DNA from: an uncultured Lachnospiraceae bacterium
GTDB taxonomy: Bacteria > Bacillota > Clostridia > Lachnospirales > Lachnospiraceae
Assembly: GCA_947593735.1 (NCBI GenBank)
Contig: CANQDT010000007.1
Span: 21,293 to 85,292 of the forward strand
DNA length: 64,000 bases
Direction: 5' to 3'
The notes beneath the pieces are model-generated. The model was not told where the DNA came from and searched no databases. It saw nothing but the letters and a program-made list of their open reading frames with translations. Every line of letters starts with the position of its first letter. Position 1 is the stretch's first letter. Of the stretch, positions 54,018 to 61,608 are shown piece by piece. A program made the translations under genes and the position numbers.

Positions 54018-54728
54018 ATGGATGGAGAAACATTAGAAAAAATATATCAGGAAAGCCTGGAAGAAAGAATTATTGCGTATCTTTCTGAGACGAGGAATAT
54101 TTCTTTGGAAGAAGCAATGGATACCTATTATCATAGCAGGCTTGCGGATAAAATCCATTGCGGAAATGAAGGAATACAGTATTTGGATTACAAGGTGCTT
54201 GTACAAATTCTGTGTGAAACGGAATTGGAATCCGAAGGATTTATAAGGAATTATAGAAAAATAATAAAAATACTTTTCATCTGTCATGGAAATATCTGCC
54301 GCAGCCCCATGGCTGAGTTTGTCATGAAATCAATGCTTGCCTCCGCGGGTCTTTCCCGGAGTTATGTTGTCGCCTCCTGCGCCACGAGCACGGAGGAGAT
54401 CGGCAATGATATTCATTGGGGAACGCGGAAGAAGCTGCGGGAGGAGGGCGTTCCTTTTTCCCCGCGGCGGGCGGTTCAGCTGCGCAGGAGCGATTATGAG
54501 CATTACGATTATCTGATCGGTATGGATCGGAACAACATCCGCAACATAAGCCGGATAACCGGAGGTGATCCGGATGGAAAGATATCGTTGCTGATGCGCT
54601 TTGCCGGGCAGAACCGGGACATTGCGGATCCGTGGTATACGGGAGATTTTGACGCGACCTATCGCGACATACACGAGGGCTGCGCGGCGCTGCTGCGGTA
54701 CACGCAGGAGAAAGGACGGGAGACCTGA
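54018..54728 (+). CDS. Fusion of a DUF3990-associated small protein with a low-molecular-weight protein tyrosine phosphatase
   Basis: A 236-residue frame of two unlike halves. Residues 1-78 (IIAYLSETRNISLEEAMDTY, then YHSRLADKIHCGNEGIQYLD) look like the third protein of DUF3791/DUF3990 units and are AT-rich. From about residue 80 the frame is an LMW-PTP: ILFICHGNICRSPMAEFVMK with catalytic Cys89 and Arg95 (C-x5-R), then DPWYTGDFDATY with the general acid Asp. This half is GC-rich. There is no start codon in the AT-rich junction (54245-54275) from which the phosphatase could start alone, so it now depends on the upstream start. The junction probably marks where the island inserted or a deletion ended. 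The phosphatase catalytic residues are all present. Confidence 0.8.
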   Translation: MDGETLEKIYQESLEERIIAYLSETRNISLEEAMDTYYHSRLADKIHCGNEGIQYLDYKVLVQILCETELESEGFIRNYRKIIKILFICHGNICRSPMAEFVMKSMLASAGLSRSYVVASCATSTEEIGNDIHWGTRKKLREEGVPFSPRRAVQLRRSDYEHYDYLIGMDRNNIRNISRITGGDPDGKISLLMRFAGQNRDIADPWYTGDFDATYRDIHEGCAALLRYTQEKGRET

Positions 54729-54922
54729 ACGCAGCGGCTGGAAGGATCGCTGATGCTGCTGCGGTACACGCAGGAGAAAGGACGGGAGACCTGAACTTGG
54801 CGGCTGGAAGGATCGCTGATGTAGCCGCGGTACACGCAAGGAAAAGGACAGGAGACCTGAACACGGCGGCTGGACGGATTGCTGATGCAGTCGCGGTACA
54901 CGCAGGAGAAAGGACGGGAGAC
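54695..54922. repeat. 66-bp tandem repeat, about 3.5 copies
   Basis: Units begin GCGGTACACGCAGGAGAAAG at 54695, 54761, 54827 and 54893 (last one partial). The first unit contains the end and stop codon of the phosphatase gene, and later units repeat that stop. The array therefore grew by duplication of the gene end plus spacer up to the ribosome site of the next gene. Copies 1 and 2 are nearly identical; copy 3 is more diverged. Confidence 0.9.
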
Positions 54923-54928
54923 GGCGGA

Positions 54929-55114
54929 ATGAAAAAGAAACAGACGGATTGCGACAGTTGCCTGTACTATTATTATGACGAGGAATATGACTGTTACTGT
55001 TGCGACGTTAATCTGGATGAAGACGAGCTGGCAGGTTTTCTGCGAGACGAGACATATCATTGCCCCTGGTACAAAATGGGGGATGAATACAGTATTGTGC
55101 GGAAACAGATGTAG
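54929..55114 (+). CDS. DUF6472-family small cysteine-rich protein
   Basis: A 61-residue protein: KKKQTDCDSCLYYYYDEEYD, then CYCCDVNLDEDELAGFL and CPWYKMGDEYSIVRKQM. The cysteine spacing suggests a metal site. It matches a small family common in Clostridia (DUF6472) of unknown function. ATG 54929 follows GGGAG by 8 nt; a longer frame through the tandem repeats is unlikely to be real. Confidence 0.75.
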   Translation: MKKKQTDCDSCLYYYYDEEYDCYCCDVNLDEDELAGFLRDETYHCPWYKMGDEYSIVRKQM

Positions 55115-55143
55115 GGATTCCGTATGGATTTTCAGGAGAACAT

Positions 55144-55899
55144 ATGACGGAAGAAGAACGATTTCAGAAGCGGATCATGGAATTGGCGCAAAAAGCATAT
55201 GACCGGGGCTACTATACGTATACCCATTTTCTTGGGATGAACGAACAGACGTTGTTTTACCAGGCGGCGCCGCGATTTTCGTGGATCCCGTATACGCTGT
55301 ACGGCGGATATGAATACAGCGAGCGGTGCATTGCGGCGTTTGGATCAGAACAAATGTTCGGTTATCCGCCCGCGTACCCGATCGCTTGCCTGGCGGTTGA
55401 ACCGCTGCATGAAAAATTTGCGGAAGAACTGACCCACCGGGATTTTCTCGGATCCCTGATGAATCTCGGCATAAAGCGGGAAATGCTCGGCGATCTGTTC
55501 ATCCGGGAGAAAAAAGCGTATCTTTACTGCGTGGACAGCATCGCGGATTATATCACGGAAACGCTCGTCCGGGTACGGCACACGCCGGTCAGCGCCGCGC
55601 GGGTGGAACAACTGCCGGATGATGTGGGGCGGGATCTGGAACAGCAGATCATCACGGTCGCGTCGGACCGGCTGGACGCCGTTGTCGCCGCCGTATACCG
55701 TCTGTCGCGGAATCAGGCGCTGGATCTGTTTCGCGGGAAAAAGATATTTGTAAATGGGAAATTAAGAGAAAATAACAGTCAGGCGGCGGGAGCGGGCGAC
55801 GTGATCTCCGTGCGGGGACATGGAAAATTCCTTTATGACGGACCGGTTTCCGTGACAAGGAAAGACCGGCTCCGCGTATCGGTCAGGATCTTCCGGTAA
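55144..55899 (+). CDS. ylmH: YlmH-like S4-domain RNA-binding protein
   Basis: A 251-residue cytosolic protein. The N-terminal and central parts match YlmH (FLGMNEQTLFYQAAPRFSWI, then DFLGSLMNLGIKREMLGDLF), and the C-terminal S4 domain (about 182-245) has SRNQALDLFRGKKIFVNGKL and GAGDVISVRGHGKF. YlmH binds ribosomal or tRNA targets, acts in rescue of stalled ribosomes and usually sits in the division cluster. Here it stands alone beside DUF6472 and HD genes. It overlaps nothing and is intact. Confidence 0.88.
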   Translation: MTEEERFQKRIMELAQKAYDRGYYTYTHFLGMNEQTLFYQAAPRFSWIPYTLYGGYEYSERCIAAFGSEQMFGYPPAYPIACLAVEPLHEKFAEELTHRDFLGSLMNLGIKREMLGDLFIREKKAYLYCVDSIADYITETLVRVRHTPVSAARVEQLPDDVGRDLEQQIITVASDRLDAVVAAVYRLSRNQALDLFRGKKIFVNGKLRENNSQAAGAGDVISVRGHGKFLYDGPVSVTRKDRLRVSVRIFR

Positions 55900-55942
55900 A
55901 CGCGGCTCCGGTTTTGCTGCCGGCAGGAAAGGAATAAGGAAA

Positions 55943-56503
55943 ATGGAAGACTATATCACGACATATACCAAACGGCATGTGACGCCGCTGGATCCAAAGC
56001 CGGAGCAGATTGATATACGGGATATCGCCCACGCGCTTTCCTATCTTTCCAGGGCAAACGGTCATTTTCCGGAATTTTATTCGGTGGCGCAACATTCCAT
56101 CCAGTGCTGCCGCGAGGCGGAGGCAAGGGGATATTCGAGGAAGCTCGTGCTCGCCTGCCTGCTTCACGACGGGAGCGAGGCGTATCTGTCGGATATTACA
56201 AGACCGGTGAAAAGGAACCTGCCCGGATACCGGCAGGCAGAGCGGCGGCTGCAGGCAGTGATCTATGAGACGTTTCTCGGGGAAGACCTGACGGAAGACG
56301 AAGCGGCGTTCGTCAAACGCGTGGACGACGACTGCCTGTATTACGAATTTGAACATTATATGGGAGAACGCCTCCAAAATGCCGCGCCGGAGATGCGGAG
56401 CGACGCTCGTTTTCTGGCGAAAGGTTTTGCGGAGGTGGAGAAAGAGTTCCTCGGACTGGCGGATCACTTTAAAATCAAAAAAACACACCTAATTCAAAAA
56501 TAG
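55943..56503 (+). CDS. HD-domain phosphohydrolase
   Basis: A 186-residue cytosolic HD-superfamily protein similar to YfbR-type nucleotidases. Metal residues: FPEFYSVAQHSIQCC, ACLLHDGSEAYLSDITRPVK with the HD pair, and VDDDCLYYEFEHYMG with the distal Asp. YfbR acts on deoxynucleoside monophosphates; the substrate here is not proven. The ATG has AAGGAATAAGGAAA upstream. It lies 43 bp after the YlmH gene, probably in the same transcript. Confidence 0.85.
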   Translation: MEDYITTYTKRHVTPLDPKPEQIDIRDIAHALSYLSRANGHFPEFYSVAQHSIQCCREAEARGYSRKLVLACLLHDGSEAYLSDITRPVKRNLPGYRQAERRLQAVIYETFLGEDLTEDEAAFVKRVDDDCLYYEFEHYMGERLQNAAPEMRSDARFLAKGFAEVEKEFLGLADHFKIKKTHLIQK

Positions 56504-56581
56504 AACACTGGGAATCAGGCACTCCTTTTTGTATAATTTGCTTATTAAAACAGAAATGCAGCAAAAAGGAGGAATGACAAA

Positions 56582-57802
56582 TTGAAAAGAAGAATGCTTG
56601 CAGTACTGATGTCAGTCGCGATGGCGGTTGGCATGATGGCAACAGGGGGGGCTGCGAAAGCAGCGGAGAGCGACTGGCATTTTAACCTACCGGTGCAGAG
56701 TTGGAATGTATGGGGATCCAAAACGGATGAGGAGGATGGATCAGTAAAAATATCGATTGATCAGAATTCTGCGGACTATACGCACGGTATCCATACAAAA
56801 GCGTTACAGTTTAAGAATGGGCAAACGTATCGCGCCACCATTGAAATTAATTCCGCATATGAACGGGATATCTATGTAGGTCCGGACAGCTACCTTCGGG
56901 ATGGAGTGGGTTGCAGAGTGACAGTTCCCCAGGGGGATTCGACAGTGACCGCGACCTTCACAATGACCCAAAGTTCGGACGCAGATTTTTGGTTGATGCT
57001 CGGAGATGCGATTGATCCGGCTGGCGAAGGAGAGGAAAGGGTATATCCTTACGATATCACTGTGAAGTCTGTGGATCTGTATTGCATCTCGGATCCGGAA
57101 TATATTATAAAGAAAGGTGCCGATGATGATGTATGGGCTCTGTTAGAAGACCCGTCGACGAACGATACATACGAAGAGATGCTGGTGGATCCGTTATACC
57201 AGCTGGCAGGCGAAGATTTTAAGACGGGAGCGGTAGCGAGCGTGAGAGCGGCAGGAGCGCTCGAGGGCGTTGAAACCTTTATTGATCAGTATATAGTCGA
57301 GAATAATATTCCGGTACCGAAAGCGCTTGGATATCAATATGGGACGGATGAGCCGAGCGGAGGAAATAAGACTTTTAAGGATATCCGGTTTGTCTATTCT
57401 GTGCCGGATGTGAGCCAGTTTGAAGTGACGGAAGTTGGAGTGGAAGCTATCAATCCGTATTTTGCGCAAGCTAAGTTTGGTACGGGGGATCATCCAGAAC
57501 GTATCGATCCGGACTATCTGGCTGTTCACTGGGATCCTCAGTATGATCAGCTGGTAAAGGGAACGGCTTCTACATTCTATACGAGCGTTACCGGATTAGG
57601 CGCGGAAGGATTCACAGAGAATGATAATACGCTCTATATTACCGTTTGGGGCAATAATTTTAACAGCAATTTCAATGAGTCCTTTGGTGAAGGGCAAATT
57701 CCATCCAGAGCTTATGTAAAAGTCAAAGCGGGAAGTGGCGAAGAAGTGACGCTGTATTCCAATGTGGGATTGGCGAAGCTGGAATCGTATGAGGCGGAAT
57801 AA
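56582..57802 (+). CDS. Secreted protein with carbohydrate-binding-like N-terminal domain
   Basis: A 406-residue exported protein that starts at TTG 56582, 9 nt after AAAGGAGG; ATG 56594 is an alternative. The signal peptide ends near GGAAKA/AE. Residues about 30-170 look like a CBM4/9-type jelly roll (HFNLPVQSWNVWGSKTDEED, then TATFTMTQSSDADFWLMLGD). The C-terminal half (about 240-400) is beta-rich and unrecognised. A TATAAT at 56532-56537 probably serves as -10; no clear -35 is seen. It is the first of three genes with a small peptide and a Big2 protein. No dockerin or anchor. Confidence 0.75.
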   Translation: MKRRMLAVLMSVAMAVGMMATGGAAKAAESDWHFNLPVQSWNVWGSKTDEEDGSVKISIDQNSADYTHGIHTKALQFKNGQTYRATIEINSAYERDIYVGPDSYLRDGVGCRVTVPQGDSTVTATFTMTQSSDADFWLMLGDAIDPAGEGEERVYPYDITVKSVDLYCISDPEYIIKKGADDDVWALLEDPSTNDTYEEMLVDPLYQLAGEDFKTGAVASVRAAGALEGVETFIDQYIVENNIPVPKALGYQYGTDEPSGGNKTFKDIRFVYSVPDVSQFEVTEVGVEAINPYFAQAKFGTGDHPERIDPDYLAVHWDPQYDQLVKGTASTFYTSVTGLGAEGFTENDNTLYITVWGNNFNSNFNESFGEGQIPSRAYVKVKAGSGEEVTLYSNVGLAKLESYEAE

Positions 57803-57836
57803 TCAGAATCTGTGTAGGAAAGGAGTACTGGATTAA

Positions 57837-58019
57837 ATGAAAAAGGGATATAAGACACCTGCGATGGGTGTCGCGGTTTTTTCCATTGACGATATCATTA
57901 CTGCATCAGGAGCGCCGGGACCGGTGCCGGCGACGTATAAAACCTCTGATATATTAGAGAGCGCAGGCATTTCCGATGATATCAGTAAAGCGGCAATTGA
58001 ATTTTCCAATTGGAGATAG
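57837..58019 (+). CDS. Small peptide of the MKKxYKxPxM...DDIITASG type
   Basis: A 60-residue peptide with a good ribosome site (AAAGGAG, 11 nt). The N-terminus MKKGYKTPAMGVAVFSIDDI and ITASG resembles short peptides found in many Clostridia, where the first part is conserved and the part after the ITxSG motif varies. The variable tail here has GAPGPVPATYKTSDIL. This is reminiscent of a leader-core arrangement, but no maturation enzyme is nearby. It sits between two secreted-protein genes. The function is unknown. Confidence 0.65.
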   Translation: MKKGYKTPAMGVAVFSIDDIITASGAPGPVPATYKTSDILESAGISDDISKAAIEFSNWR

Positions 58020-58035
58020 GACAGGATCTGTTCAG

Positions 58036-58425
58036 ATGAAGAAAAGCAAAAAACGAATATTATGCAGCATTGCTGTCCTGCTTTTGTGCGCGTCCTTTAT
58101 CGGCAGCACAGCCGTCTCCGCCAAAGTGAAGATCAGTCCAAAGAAGATCACACTGGTGAAAGGGAAAACGGCGAAGCTGAAACTAACCGGAACCAAAAAG
58201 AAAGCGAAGTGGGTATCTTCCAACAGGAAAGTAGCCACCGTGAACGCCAGGGGCGCCGTAAAAGCGAAAAAAGCCGGAAAGGCGGTCATTAAGGCAAAGG
58301 TCGGAAAGAAAACGTATAAATGTACGGTATACGTAAAGAAACTCCAATCTACAGTGCCGGACGGAGCGGATGTGCAAGACTCCGACGGAGAAGACGGATG
58401 GGGTTCGATTATACCATTTGAATAA
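58036..58425 (+). CDS. Small secreted Big2-domain protein
   Basis: A 129-residue exported protein. ATG 58036 begins a signal peptide (MKKSKKRILCSIAVLLLCAS to STAVSA/KV). One bacterial Ig-like (Big2) domain follows (KISPKKITLVKGKTAKLKLT, then WVSSNRKVATVNARGAVKAK), very Lys-rich, ending in an acidic tail (DVQDSDGEDGWGSIIPFE). The basic domain may bind anionic wall polymers. It is 16 bp after the small peptide gene, with a weak ribosome site. The terminator is at 58449-58490. Confidence 0.8.
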   Translation: MKKSKKRILCSIAVLLLCASFIGSTAVSAKVKISPKKITLVKGKTAKLKLTGTKKKAKWVSSNRKVATVNARGAVKAKKAGKAVIKAKVGKKTYKCTVYVKKLQSTVPDGADVQDSDGEDGWGSIIPFE

Positions 58426-58448
58426 GAGACCGGTCTGGTTGAGAAATT

Positions 58449-58490
58449 ACCCCCAAGCTGAGAGAAGCCATCACTCAGTTTGGGGGTTTT
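58449..58490 (+). terminator. Terminator after the Big2 gene
   Basis: CCCCCAAGCTGAG (58450-58462) pairs with CTCAGTTTGGGGG (58474-58486), followed by TTTT. Confidence 0.88.
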
Positions 58491-58514
58491 CTTGTCGATT
58501 CCGTATCACATCAC

Positions 58515-58900
58515 AATGAAAAAGGCGGCGCAGGGGAGCGGAAATACTCGGGCTGCCTTTTTCCGCATGGGGACTGCTTTTTCATGCGGAGAAGCCTTTT
58601 TCCGTGCGGAAGGTCTTTTATGTGCGGAGGGGCAGCCTTTTTCCGTGCAGTACGGTCTTTTTCCATACAGTGCGATCTTTCTTCCATACGGTAGGGTCTT
58701 TTTTCCTGTTGTTCAGCCTTTTTTCCATGCGGAACCGCTTTTTTCCATTCTATACGATTTTTTCCATGCAGTCCCGGCTTTTTATGTTGTTCAGCCTTTT
58801 GCCATGCTGTACCGCTTTTTTCCATTCTATACGATTTTTCCCATGCAGTTGGCTTTTCCTGTTGTTCAGCTTTTTTGTGATGCTGTATCGCTTTTTTTAC
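58515..58900. repeat. Degenerate low-complexity repeat array
   Basis: More than a dozen imperfect units of roughly 20-35 bp, each built on CTTTTTTCCATGC plus a G/C-rich end (also CCATTCTATACGATTTTT and GTTGTTCAGCCTTTT variants). The frames across it are low-complexity and not credible genes. Its left edge (AAAGGCGGCGCAG...GGCTGCCTTTTT) resembles the terminator of the Rpn gene at 60935-60973, so it may be an expanded remnant of an older Rpn copy. Confidence 0.65.
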
Positions 58901-59344
58901 ACAAATGACGATATGTTTTGAATGGATGAATGACTGCATAGATGTAGTTACCGGCAGACCAAATCAAGTTGGGCGGTTGTTTTTCAGAATGGTTGTGGTT
59001 GATCGCTTTTGTGACGCTTGCGGTTGATTTTTGTAATGTCCGCGGTAAATCATTTATCGGAACGCCTGTGACAAGTCGTTTTTCATAATGTCTGTATTAA
59101 GTCTTATTTATAATTCTCCTGTGGATGATCATTTTTTACAATTTTCGTGATTAGCCGTTTATGCAACACTTGCGGCTAGTTTTTCCGCAATATCTTTGGC
59201 TAAAAATGTATCGGGTTGAAGTATAGTTAATTCTCAAATTTAATTTCATAAAACAGGCATGGTTTGCGCGGCTTGGCAGAATAGAGTTACGATATAAAAA
59301 AGAAAACGCGCCGGAAAACTCCTGACACAGAAGAAATATAGATA
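58901..59344. other. Non-coding region, left part of a duplicated unit
   Basis: No gene seen. The sequence is related to 60990-61200 (shared ATGTAGTTA, AATGGTTGTGGTTGAT, GGTAAATCATTTATCG, AACGCCTGT). Both stand upstream of a copy of the Rpn gene. Confidence 0.6.
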
Positions 59345-59373
59345 TTGACATTTCTTCCATTTTATTACATAAT
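59345..59373 (+). promoter_or_regulatory. Promoter of Rpn gene copy 1
   Basis: TTGACA (59345-59350), a 17-bp spacer, CATAAT (59368-59373). A second TTGACA is at 59379-59384. Both are conserved upstream of copy 2. Confidence 0.75.
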
Positions 59374-59445
59374 AAGACTTGACAATATTTTCCATCTTAT
59401 ATTTCGCTATTTCATCGGAGTATATGGTACCACGCGTGTGCATCA

Positions 59446-59770
59446 ACCGGTTCCTTCCACCGTTTGGTATCTGTGTTCGGCTGTTCGGGTGTACTGCACG
59501 AATGTTTCAACTGGTTCTTACCTGTCGTATGGTATTTGCATTCGGCTGTTCGGGTGTACTGCACGAATGTTTCAACTGGTTCTTACCGTCGTATGGTATC
59601 TGCGTTTGGTTGTTAGGGTGTACTGTGCGAATGCATCAACTGGTTCTTACCGTCGTATGGTATTTGCATTCGGCTGTTCGGGTGTACTGCACGAATGTTT
59701 CAACTGGTTCTTACCTGTCGTGTGGTATTTGCGTTCGGCTGTTCTGATGTATCGCGCGTACTTCAATCAG
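59446..59770. repeat. 64-65-bp tandem repeat in the leader of Rpn copy 1
   Basis: About five units. CTGGTTCTTA marks them at 59511, 59576, 59640 and 59704, with units holding TTCGGCTGTTCGGGTGTACT and GCACGAATGTTTCAA. The array lies between promoter and ribosome site. There are no unique spacers between units. Confidence 0.9.
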
Positions 59771-59814
59771 TTCTTGCAATTAGTTCGGAAATATGTAATA
59801 ATAAAGGAGGCTTG

Positions 59815-60900
59815 ATGGGACAGACAGACATCACATTAAAAGAATATTTTTCTGATACGCTGCGGCTGGCGGACTTGTTCAACTACTACTGTTTCGACGG
59901 AGAAGAAACGATACGTGCCCCGGAGCTGCGCCCCGCCGATCCGGTAAGCACAGCCGTTATTCCGGAAACGGGCGTATCCGGCAAGGAACAAAAGAGAAAT
60001 TACGGAACAAAACAGACGAAGAATCATACAGAAAAACACAGGAAAAATTACGCGGTCGAGCGGATCCGGGATGTGCTTGCCGCCGCTACAAAGGATGGCA
60101 CGACGTTTCTGCTTCTTGGCGTTGAAAACCAGAGTGAAACGCATTACGGGATGCCTGTCCGGCAGATGCTTTACGATGCGCTCACCTATGCGAACCAAGT
60201 CGCAGAGAAAGGAAAAGAAACCCTGAGGAACACGTCAGGACAAGACGGCTTTTTCCCTGCGCCAACCGCCGCGGAATTTTTGTCCGGGCTGCGAAAGGGC
60301 GATAAGCTGTCCCCTGTCCTAACGCTCACCGTCTACTATGGCAGGGAGCCATGGGACGGACCACGGAACCTTTCCGAGCTGTTGGATACGGATCGGCTTC
60401 CGCCTGAACTGAAGCCGTACATAACGGACCAGTACCCGATCAATCTTTTAGAGGTAAGGAAGATCAGGGATTGGAAAAAATTCCGGACGGATCTGAGGGA
60501 CGTATTTCGTCTGGCGAGCTGCGACAACGACAAAGAACAGATGCGCAGGATCATCGAAGAAAACGAATCCTACCGGCATCTGGCGCATGACGCCGTCAAT
60601 GCGATCGCGGTGTTGACGGCGTCCGACCAGATCAGGGAATATGCAGAACGGCAGAAAGGAGATGAAATCAACATGTGCAAAGCGATCAACGATATGATCA
60701 AGGATGGAGAAGCAGTTGGAGAAGCAAGAGGAATTACAATTGGAGAAGAACGCGGGCTGCAAAAGGGAATCGAGATATTTATCTTAGACAACCTGGAAGA
60801 AAATATTCCCCGTGAACGCATTGTACAGAAATTGCAGCGTAATTTTAACTTATCTGTGGAGGCAGCGGGGCGGTATATGCTGCAATATGGAGCGGTGTAA
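59815..60900 (+). CDS. Rpn/YhgA-like PD-(D/E)XK nuclease (copy 1)
   Basis: A 361-residue protein. The start is ATG 59815 after AAAGGAGG; the longer frame across the repeats is rejected. N-terminal nuclease-like domain: LKEYFSDTLRLADLFNYYCF, KNYAVERIRDVLAAATKDGT, TFLLLGVENQSETHYGMPVR (Glu-x-Gln of the PD-(D/E)XK fold), then LTVYYGREPWDGPRNLSEL. The C-terminus has a repeat-prone GEARGITIGEERG segment and a helical tail. Rpn proteins are recombination-promoting nucleases, often multicopy; some relatives act in phage defence. Its close twin is at 61609. Confidence 0.87.
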   Translation: MGQTDITLKEYFSDTLRLADLFNYYCFDGEETIRAPELRPADPVSTAVIPETGVSGKEQKRNYGTKQTKNHTEKHRKNYAVERIRDVLAAATKDGTTFLLLGVENQSETHYGMPVRQMLYDALTYANQVAEKGKETLRNTSGQDGFFPAPTAAEFLSGLRKGDKLSPVLTLTVYYGREPWDGPRNLSELLDTDRLPPELKPYITDQYPINLLEVRKIRDWKKFRTDLRDVFRLASCDNDKEQMRRIIEENESYRHLAHDAVNAIAVLTASDQIREYAERQKGDEINMCKAINDMIKDGEAVGEARGITIGEERGLQKGIEIFILDNLEENIPRERIVQKLQRNFNLSVEAAGRYMLQYGAV

Positions 60901-60934
60901 GCTGTACGTGTATTGATATGAGGAATGGGAAAAG

Positions 60935-60973
60935 ACAGTGCAGAAAGTAAAAATTCTGTGCTGCCTTTTTTTA
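60935..60973 (+). terminator. Terminator of Rpn copy 1
   Basis: CAGTGCAGAA pairs with TTCTGTGCTG (two G-U pairs), followed by CCTTTTTTT. Confidence 0.75.
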
Positions 60974-61200
60974 CATATGTATGGTGATGTATGTTTTCAA
61001 CAGATGATGAATGGCTATGTAGATGTAGTTATCGGTAAAACGGGATCAAGTTTGGGTGGCTGTTTCGGAATGGTTGTGGTTGATTGTTTTTGTGATGCTT
61101 GTGGTTAGCCTTTATGCAACGCTTGCAGCTAGTTTTTCGTAATGTCTGTGGTAAATCATTTATCGTAACGCCTGTCTCTTAATGCAGTAAAATATAGATA

Positions 61201-61229
61201 TTGACATTTCTTCCCTTTTATTACATAAT
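61201..61229 (+). promoter_or_regulatory. Promoter of Rpn gene copy 2
   Basis: TTGACA (61201-61206), a 17-bp spacer, CATAAT (61224-61229). The surrounding about 90 bp are nearly identical to copy 1. Confidence 0.75.
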
Positions 61230-61299
61230 AAGACTTGACAATATTTTCCATCTGATATTTCGCTTTTTCATCGGAGTATATGGTACCACGCGTGTGCAT

Positions 61300-61565
61300 C
61301 AACCGGCTCTTTCCTGTCGTGGGATATCTGCGTTCGACTGTTCGGGTGTACTGCACGAATGTTTCAACTGGTTCTTACCTGTCGTATGGTATCTGCGTTC
61401 GGCTGTTTGGATGTACTGTGCGAATGCATCAACTGGTTCTTACCTGTCGTATGGTATCTGCGTTCGGCTGTTCGGGTGTACTGCACGAATGTTTCAACTG
61501 GTTCTTACCTGTTGTATGATATCTGCGTTCGGTTGTTCGGATGTATCGCGTGTACTTCAATCAAC
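61300..61565. repeat. 65-bp tandem repeat in the leader of Rpn copy 2
   Basis: About four units; CTGGTTCTTA at 61368, 61433 and 61498. It has the same unit as 59446-59770 but one fewer copy. Confidence 0.9.
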
Positions 61566-61608
61566 TCTTGCAATTAGTTCGAAAATATGTAATAATAAAG
61601 GAGGCTTG

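Noticed and set aside
54695..54922. 66-bp repeats as a CRISPR or coding repeat protein
   Set aside because: There are no spacers, and the array repeats the stop codon of the phosphatase. The open frame in another phase is a by-product of the 66-bp period.
1222..58425. Sortase-anchored proteins
   Set aside because: I looked for LPxTG-like motifs with a hydrophobic tail at the ends of all exported proteins and saw none.
58480..58939. 142-residue frames on both strands
   Set aside because: They run through degenerate repeats; the translations are low-complexity and the frames follow the repeat unit.
59345..59815. Frames crossing the 65-bp repeats and joining the Rpn gene
   Set aside because: No ribosome site at their starts. 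The AAAGGAGG before 59815 and 61609, and the likeness of both copies from that Met on, fix the real start.
59446..61565. Possible CRISPR array
   Set aside because: The 64-65-bp units abut directly with no unique spacers, and there are no cas genes.
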